From Bacillota bacterium (GTDB taxonomy: Bacteria; Bacillota_C; Negativicutes; Sporomusales; Sporomusaceae): a DNA stretch of 10,366 nt. The stretch's first letter is position 1. Each line of letters begins with the position of its first letter. Below are positions 5,911 to 10,366 of this stretch, piece after piece. Location of the stretch: positions 1 through 10,366 of the forward strand of contig JAEZQV010000327.1 of assembly GCA_023441125.1 (NCBI GenBank), given 5' to 3'. The notes under the pieces were generated by a model, which worked only from the letters and a program-made list of their open reading frames with translations, ran no database searches and was not told where the DNA came from. The translations under genes were made by a program, and so were the position numbers.

Positions 5911-8076
5911 ATGCTGACAAAGGCTCAAGAAATATTAAAAAAATACTATGGCTACGATGAGTTCCGTCCCGGGCAGGCTAAAGTCATTGCCAGCCTCATC
6001 AGCGGTAAGGATACCCTGGCCATTATGCCAACCGGCGCAGGCAAGTCCCTGTGTTTTCAGGTGCCGGCCATGCTGCTGCCAGGTGTCACGGTGGTAGTTT
6101 CGCCGCTTATCTCGCTTATGAAAGACCAGGTGGATGCGTTAACGGAGCAGGGCATACCGGCTACCTTTATTAACAGCTCCCTATCAGGCGCAGAAGCCGG
6201 CCGGCGTCTTTACAACCTGCGGGCCGGGCGGTACAAGCTGGTATATGTCGCGCCGGAACGGCTGACAGCCGACTGGTTTCAGGCAGTGATCGGTGAATTG
6301 GATATCAGTATGCTGGCTGTGGACGAGGCTCACTGTGTTTCCCAGTGGGGTCATGATTTTAGGCCAAGCTACCGGAATGTCAGCTCATTTATTGCTGCTT
6401 TACCCAACCGGCCGGTAATTGGCGCTTTTACAGCCACGGCCACACCGGAGGTCAAGCGGGATATCGAAATTCTTTTGGCACTGCGCCGGCCTGAGGTACA
6501 TGTTACGGGCTTCGACCGCCCGAACCTGTCTTTTTCTGTTTTGCGCGGTGAAAACAAGCAGCAGTTTATTCTGCAATATCTGAAAGCCAATGCCAAGCAA
6601 GCCGGCATTATTTATGCGGCTACCCGCAAAGAAGTTGACACTCTCTACGAAATGCTGAGGAAAAAAGGCTATGCGGCCGGGCGGTATCATGCCGGATTAG
6701 CTGATGAGGAACGCATGTCCCAGCAAGAGCAGTTTCTTTATGACGATGTCCGGGTAATGGTGGCCACCAACGCCTTCGGCATGGGGATTGACAAGTCCAA
6801 TGTGCGGTACGTGGTGCATTACAACATGCCGAAAAATATGGAGTCGTACTACCAGGAAGCCGGCCGCAGCGGGCGGGACGGCGAACCCGGCGAGTGTATT
6901 CTTTTGTTTGGACCGCAGGACCCGTTGCTGCAGCGCTTCCTGATCGATAAGTCGGTAGAACAGCCGGAACGCAAACAGCATGAACTAAAAAAACTGCAGG
7001 AAATGGTGGATTACTGTCATACGCCGGACTGCCTCCGGCAGTATATTCTAAATTATTTCGGCGAATTTTCCGCCGGTCCGGGCTGCGGCCATTGCGGCAA
7101 CTGCCTGGCAGACGGTGAACAGGTGGATATTACGGTGGATGCCCAGAAAGTATTTTCCTGTGTATACCGTTTGAAGGAGCGGTTTGGCATCAGCGTGATC
7201 GCCGATGTACTGAAAGGCTCTAAAAATAAAAAAATCCAGCAGTTTGGCTTTGATCAGCTGCCGACATATGGCTTGATGGCGGAACGAACACTCGCCGACA
7301 TAAAAACACTGGTCCAGCGGCTTGTCGCCACCGGCTATTTACGCTTGACCGAAAGCGAATATCCAGTGGTAAAACTCGAATCCCAGGCTATGCCTGTATT
7401 AAGGAACCAGGCTCAAGTCTGGCAAAAGGTGTTTGCCGAACGGCAGCCGGTGGCCGATGATGCGCTGTTTGAATTATTGCGCCAATGCCGTAAACATATT
7501 TCCGAGCGGGAAGGCGTGCCGCCGTTTGTGGTGTTTGCTGACACCGCCTTGCGGGAAATGAGTGAACAACGCCCAACGGATTTGCCGGCGCTGCGGCAGG
7601 TCAAGGGGGTTGGCGAGCTTAAACTGCAAAAATACGGTGCTGAATTTCTGGCGGTTATTACCGGTTATCTGGCAGATAAACAGGCAGCGGCAACAAGCAA
7701 TGTGCCGGTGGCTGCCGTTGAAAAGCCCAAGAAAACGGCCGGCAAAAAAAAGAGCCAGCCGGAAGGCGAGCCCAGCCATAGCACCACTCTGGCTATGTAC
7801 CGGCAAGGCTGCGGGCTGGAGGAAATCGCCAAGGTCCGGGACTTAACAGTTCAGACTGTGCTAAATCATCTGGTGCGTTCAGCGCAGGAAGGGCATACTG
7901 TTGACTGGGACCGGCTTATTCCCGCCCGGTACGAGAACCTGATTATTGCCAGGATAAAGGAAATCGGCGGCCAGCAGTTGAGACCGTTAAAGGACGCATT
8001 GCCGGAAGCGGTAAGTTATGCAGCTATCAAGGCTGTATTGTGCAAACATTTTGGCCCGGGCGGCGGTCGGCAGTAG
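5911..8076 (+). CDS. recQ: ATP-dependent DNA helicase RecQ with C-terminal HTH extension
   Basis: A 3'-5' DNA helicase for recombination repair and stalled forks, 721 residues against about 610 in E. coli. Helicase core: motif I MPTGAGKS 39-46, DEAH 138-141 followed by the aromatic-rich loop [14 protein letters not shown] 141-154, motif III TATAT 174-178, motif [11 protein letters not shown] 285-294, motif [12 protein letters not shown] 315-324. Zinc ligands are probably Cys374, Cys392, Cys395 and Cys398. The RQC winged helix covers about 406-490 and an HRDC domain about 502-588, with [14 protein letters not shown] inside it. A Lys/Ala-rich linker (about 590-620) leads to a helix-turn-helix domain (about 622-714) of the type found at the end of many Bacillota RecQ proteins. 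I chose the ATG at 5911, with GGAG 10 nt upstream; the frame is open to a TTG at 5872, but the extra 13 residues do not look like RecQ. All catalytic residues are intact. Confidence 0.96.
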   Translation: MLTKAQEILKKYYGYDEFRPGQAKVIASLISGKDTLAIMPTGAGKSLCFQVPAMLLPGVTVVVSPLISLMKDQVDALTEQGIPATFINSSLSGAEAGRRLYNLRAGRYKLVYVAPERLTADWFQAVIGELDISMLAVDEAHCVSQWGHDFRPSYRNVSSFIAALPNRPVIGAFTATATPEVKRDIEILLALRRPEVHVTGFDRPNLSFSVLRGENKQQFILQYLKANAKQAGIIYAATRKEVDTLYEMLRKKGYAAGRYHAGLADEERMSQQEQFLYDDVRVMVATNAFGMGIDKSNVRYVVHYNMPKNMESYYQEAGRSGRDGEPGECILLFGPQDPLLQRFLIDKSVEQPERKQHELKKLQEMVDYCHTPDCLRQYILNYFGEFSAGPGCGHCGNCLADGEQVDITVDAQKVFSCVYRLKERFGISVIADVLKGSKNKKIQQFGFDQLPTYGLMAERTLADIKTLVQRLVATGYLRLTESEYPVVKLESQAMPVLRNQAQVWQKVFAERQPVADDALFELLRQCRKHISEREGVPPFVVFADTALREMSEQRPTDLPALRQVKGVGELKLQKYGAEFLAVITGYLADKQAAATSNVPVAAVEKPKKTAGKKKSQPEGEPSHSTTLAMYRQGCGLEEIAKVRDLTVQTVLNHLVRSAQEGHTVDWDRLIPARYENLIIARIKEIGGQQLRPLKDALPEAVSYAAIKAVLCKHFGPGGGRQ

Positions 8077-8125
8077 GGATATGGCCAAAACTGCTTAGGG
8101 CATACAATGGCATAACCGGGATAAA

Positions 8126-8153
8126 TTACTCAAGGAAGAGTTAAAGCTATACA
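8126..8153 (+). promoter_or_regulatory. Possible promoter for the DUF2157 operon
   Basis: TTACTC (8126-8131), a 16-nt spacer and TATACA (8148-8153), with TATAAG following closely at 8155-8160. The 127-bp gap after recQ and the new binding site suggest a separate transcript, but the hexamers are only moderate. Confidence 0.3.
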
Positions 8154-8203
8154 TTATAAGACGTTGATAAAAAAACGGGTAAATATAACCGGGAGAAGCA
8201 GGT

Positions 8204-9502
8204 ATGAATAAAAAAGCCGTTGAGTGGTTGTATCACGAGCTGCCGGAACTTGTGGCCAAGGAAATTATTCCGGCGGAAAGCGCGGAACGGATAAAAAAAC
8301 ACTATGGGCCGGTTACGGACAGTACCGGTCCTAAGACGTTTTTGCTGGTATTTGGCGTTATTGGCTCTCTCCTGGTGGGGTTGGGCATTGTCCTGATTCT
8401 GTCCCATAACTGGGAGCATTTGTCCCGGCTAAACCGCCTGGTCATTGCGCTCGGCCTGCTTGTCGCGGCGCAGGTGCTGGCGGGAAGCGTGCTATGGTTT
8501 AAACGGGACAGCCTGGCCTGGCGCGAAGCAGCAGCAACCTTGCTTATGCTGATGGTGGGTACGGCTATTGCGCTAGTGGGGCAGACCTATCACCTGGTGG
8601 AGGACACCGATGCTTTCTTGCTTAACTGGCTGCTGTTGTCGCTGCCGCTCTTATACCTGATGGATTCGGTCAGCATAGCCGTGCTCTATACGCTGGGCGT
8701 AACCAATTGGGCGGTCAGTGGCTATTTTGATGTCAGTAAACAGTTTATCTGGGTTCTGCTGGGCCTCCTTCTGCCGTATTATTGGAACTTACTGCAGCAT
8801 AGACGTTATGCCAATAGTACCGTGATCCTGTCCTGGGTTGTGAGTATCTGTTTGTACTTTTGCTTTGGCGCAGCCTTTGGCGGGTATTTGGCTAACCTCG
8901 GGCTGCTGATATATAGCTCACTGTTTGCCAGCCATTATCTTACCGGCGTGCTATGGTTTAGCCAGCATGAGCAAAGCTGGCGAATGCCGTTTAAAACGGT
9001 AGGATTAACAGGTAACATTGGCCTGGTGTTTATCCTGACTTTCCATGATATTTGGCGGCATATAACCTTGAATCGGGAGACAGTCCCGTTCGCAGCGTTC
9101 CTGTTAGCCGCCATATTGCTGGCGGCGGTTAGCGGCGGTAATTACTTACTGGCCCGGCAGGCGAACAGGGATTCCTGGCGATTTGCCACAATTCCCTTTG
9201 TTATTGCCGTAGCATATGTATGCCAGCATTTGGACAGCAGCGGGTGGGGAGCCACCGCGATTATGAACGCCTATGTTTTGTGGCTGAGCAGCGGTATTAT
9301 CATTAACGGAGTAGGCAGACGCAGCCTGGGCATTGTGAATGCCGGCATGGTGCTGCTGGCGGCGCTTATTGTTGCCCGCTTTTTTGACATTGAGTTAAGC
9401 TTCGTTGTCCGCGGTGTAGCCTTCGTGCTGGTGGGGCTGGGCTTCTTAGCGGCCAATCTGGTGCTGGCGCGCCGCAAAGCGGGGTGGGATCATGAAAAAT
9501 AA
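8204..9502 (+). CDS. DUF2157 multi-pass membrane protein
   Basis: A 432-residue inner-membrane protein of the DUF2157 family, whose function is not known. The first 44 residues are soluble and helical (AVEWLYHELPELVAKEIIPAE), the usual DUF2157 cytoplasmic start. About twelve to fourteen hydrophobic segments follow, for example near 45-67, 76-98, 108-126, 137-152, 179-195, 204-220, 226-250, 265-281, 295-316, 327-341, 349-368, 374-392 and 399-421. Family-like features include the SHNW at 67-70 after the first helix and ALVGQTYHLVED at 123-134. The ATG at 8204 has GGGAG 8 nt upstream. The last 11 bases overlap the start of the next gene, so the two are surely translated together. The pairing with a GDYXXLXY protein is known elsewhere and supports a joint membrane function. 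Confidence 0.87.
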   Translation: MNKKAVEWLYHELPELVAKEIIPAESAERIKKHYGPVTDSTGPKTFLLVFGVIGSLLVGLGIVLILSHNWEHLSRLNRLVIALGLLVAAQVLAGSVLWFKRDSLAWREAAATLLMLMVGTAIALVGQTYHLVEDTDAFLLNWLLLSLPLLYLMDSVSIAVLYTLGVTNWAVSGYFDVSKQFIWVLLGLLLPYYWNLLQHRRYANSTVILSWVVSICLYFCFGAAFGGYLANLGLLIYSSLFASHYLTGVLWFSQHEQSWRMPFKTVGLTGNIGLVFILTFHDIWRHITLNRETVPFAAFLLAAILLAAVSGGNYLLARQANRDSWRFATIPFVIAVAYVCQHLDSSGWGATAIMNAYVLWLSSGIIINGVGRRSLGIVNAGMVLLAALIVARFFDIELSFVVRGVAFVLVGLGFLAANLVLARRKAGWDHEK

Positions 9503-10049
9503 AAAAATTCTGCTGGGATTATTTATCGTTGTTGCCGGACTGCAGGTAGCCGTACCGTTATACATGGCGTGGCGCTGGGAGGATGTTTTAAATACCGGGC
9601 AACGGTTCTTATGGCAAACAGCGCCGGTCGATCCTTACGATGCCTTTAAAGGCCGCTTTATTGAGCTGCGTTTCAAGGAGACAAGCGGCCCGGTCAGTGA
9701 TCCGGCCGGCTTGCCTGCCGGCCAGGCAGTGTATGCCATTGTGGCCGTGAATGCGGCCGGCAATGCCTATATCAAGGAAGTAAGCGGCCATAAACCAGCT
9801 ACCGGTACTTACCTAAAAGTCAGAGCATATACTGATAATCGGAATAATGCGCATGTTGTACTGCCTTTTTCCCGTTTCTATTTGCCGGAAGATATAGCTC
9901 CTGCAGCCGAGACTGCCTATAGAGACCAAAAAGGTAAAAACGGTGTTGCCGCCATTAGAATTAAAGATGGTTATGGGGTAGTGGAACAGTTATATATTGG
10001 TGATAAAACGCTGCGCGAATTTTTGCGCCAGGGCCCGCCTGGTCCTTAG
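9492..10049 (+). CDS. GDYXXLXY-family membrane-anchored protein
   Basis: A 185-residue protein with an uncleaved N-terminal helix (about 6-26), which should leave the rest outside the membrane. The signature appears as GRFIELRF at 54-61, where the family's GDY is changed to GRF. A second conserved patch, SRFYLPED, is at 127-134, and a Gly-rich turn IKDGYGVVEQLYIGD at 157-171 closes the domain. Function is unknown. The start overlaps the DUF2157 stop by 11 nt, with a GGGGTGGG run just upstream acting as binding site. Genes of this family typically sit directly beside DUF2157 or DUF4401 membrane proteins, and this one follows that pattern. Assignment rests on the motif, the length and the neighbour together. 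Confidence 0.82.
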   Translation: MKNKKILLGLFIVVAGLQVAVPLYMAWRWEDVLNTGQRFLWQTAPVDPYDAFKGRFIELRFKETSGPVSDPAGLPAGQAVYAIVAVNAAGNAYIKEVSGHKPATGTYLKVRAYTDNRNNAHVVLPFSRFYLPEDIAPAAETAYRDQKGKNGVAAIRIKDGYGVVEQLYIGDKTLREFLRQGPPGP

Positions 10050-10058
10050 GAGTCAAGC

Positions 10059-10337
10059 ATGTTTTATACATATATTGTCGAGTGTGCCGACGGCACCTAT
10101 TATACTGGCTGGACGACAGATATCCAGGCCAGGGTGGCCGTCCACAACAAGGGGAACGGGGCCCGTTATACCCGCAGCCGCCTGCCGGTTACCCTGATCT
10201 ATTATGAATTACATCCCAGCGAAAGTCAGGCCAGGAAGCGCGAGTATGCCATAAAACAGCTCAGCCGCACTGCCAAGGAAACTTTGGTCGCCGGTTTTAG
10301 CGGCGACCAGCCGCTAAAACCGGCATATAGCCTTTAA
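10059..10337 (+). CDS. GIY-YIG domain protein, UPF0213/YhbQ-like
   Basis: A 92-residue single-domain GIY-YIG protein of the small UPF0213 type; family members have been reported to cut or bind branched or single-stranded DNA, but the role is not settled. The two signature strands are YTYIVECADG (3-12) and YYTGWT (14-19). The expected catalytic residues are present: Tyr5 and Tyr15, Arg25 in the first helix, His29, and Glu62 in KREYAIK. AGGAG (10048-10052) lies 6 nt before the ATG and overlaps the previous stop, so the gene belongs to the same transcript. The domain ends near residue 78; the last 15 residues, AGFSGDQPLKPAYSL, are largely encoded by a perfect inverted repeat and look like an added tail. 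Confidence 0.9.
   Translation: MFYTYIVECADGTYYTGWTTDIQARVAVHNKGNGARYTRSRLPVTLIYYELHPSESQARKREYAIKQLSRTAKETLVAGFSGDQPLKPAYSL
10290..10324. repeat. Perfect 15-bp inverted repeat inside the 3' end of the GIY-YIG gene
   Basis: GCCGGTTTTAGCGGC (10290-10304) and its exact reverse complement (10310-10324) flank the 5-nt loop GACCA. The RNA would form a very stable hairpin 10 nt before the stop codon. It is followed by ATATAGCCTTTAAAAAAGC, which has no U-run, so classic intrinsic termination is doubtful. It could shape mRNA stability, partly uncouple the next gene, or be an inserted palindromic element. Confidence 0.8.
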
Positions 10338-10360
10338 AAAAGCAATAATAAGGAGCAGTT

Positions 10361-10366
10361 ATGGAC
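10361..10366 (+). CDS. Start of a further gene, cut by the window end
   Basis: Only the ATG and one Asp codon are visible. AGGAG at 10351-10355 stands 5 nt before the ATG, and the gap to the previous stop is 23 bp, so it probably continues the operon. Nothing can be said about the product. Confidence 0.55.

Noticed and set aside
8101..8108. CATACAAT resembling a sporulation sigma-E -10 box upstream of the DUF2157 gene
   Set aside because: The only -35-like sequence (GGATATG at 8077-8084 region) has mismatches and the wrong spacing, so a single 8-base match is not enough.

Overview
This is an ordinary bacterial chromosome segment rather than an obvious mobile element. It is gene-dense, with moderate GC in the genes, AT-rich spacers and clear AGGAG-type ribosome binding sites. 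RecQ carries the C-terminal helix-turn-helix extension common in Bacillota, and several proteins resemble those of spore-forming Negativicutes such as Sporomusa relatives. That lineage is an inference from protein style, not a search result. No rRNA, tRNA, CRISPR array, transposase, phage gene or replication origin was seen.

Layout. Positions 1-1284 (+) hold the C-terminal two thirds of DNA topoisomerase III, with the active-site tyrosine and one zinc ribbon. A DEAD-box RNA helicase (1285-2610, minus) runs towards it. The two stop codons touch with no base between them, inside the loop of a long hairpin that probably ends both transcripts. Positions 2611-3021 are an AT-rich spacer with the helicase promoter, a perfect 20-bp inverted repeat and a short GC-richer block. 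A small two-helix membrane protein of unknown function follows (3022-3264). After a second spacer with a GC-rich hairpin come a Uup-type ABC-F ATPase (3466-5376) and an ArsC/Spx-family thioredoxin-fold protein (5401-5736), probably co-transcribed. RecQ helicase (5911-8076) stands alone. The last block (8204-10337) looks like one operon: a DUF2157 multi-pass membrane protein, an overlapping GDYXXLXY-family protein, and a UPF0213-type GIY-YIG domain protein. The first two codons of a further gene are at 10361-10366.

How they fit together. The main theme is nucleic acid housekeeping: topoisomerase III and RecQ are known functional partners in resolving recombination and replication intermediates, the DEAD-box protein remodels RNA, and Uup-like ABC-F proteins act on ribosomes and possibly branched DNA. 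They lie on several transcripts, so this is proximity and not one operon. The DUF2157/GDYXXLXY pair is the one clear two-gene unit of unknown function. No convincing new defence or mobile system was found. The points most worth a second look are the three strong inverted repeats, the stop-to-stop gene junction, the orphan small membrane protein and the DUF2157 pair.
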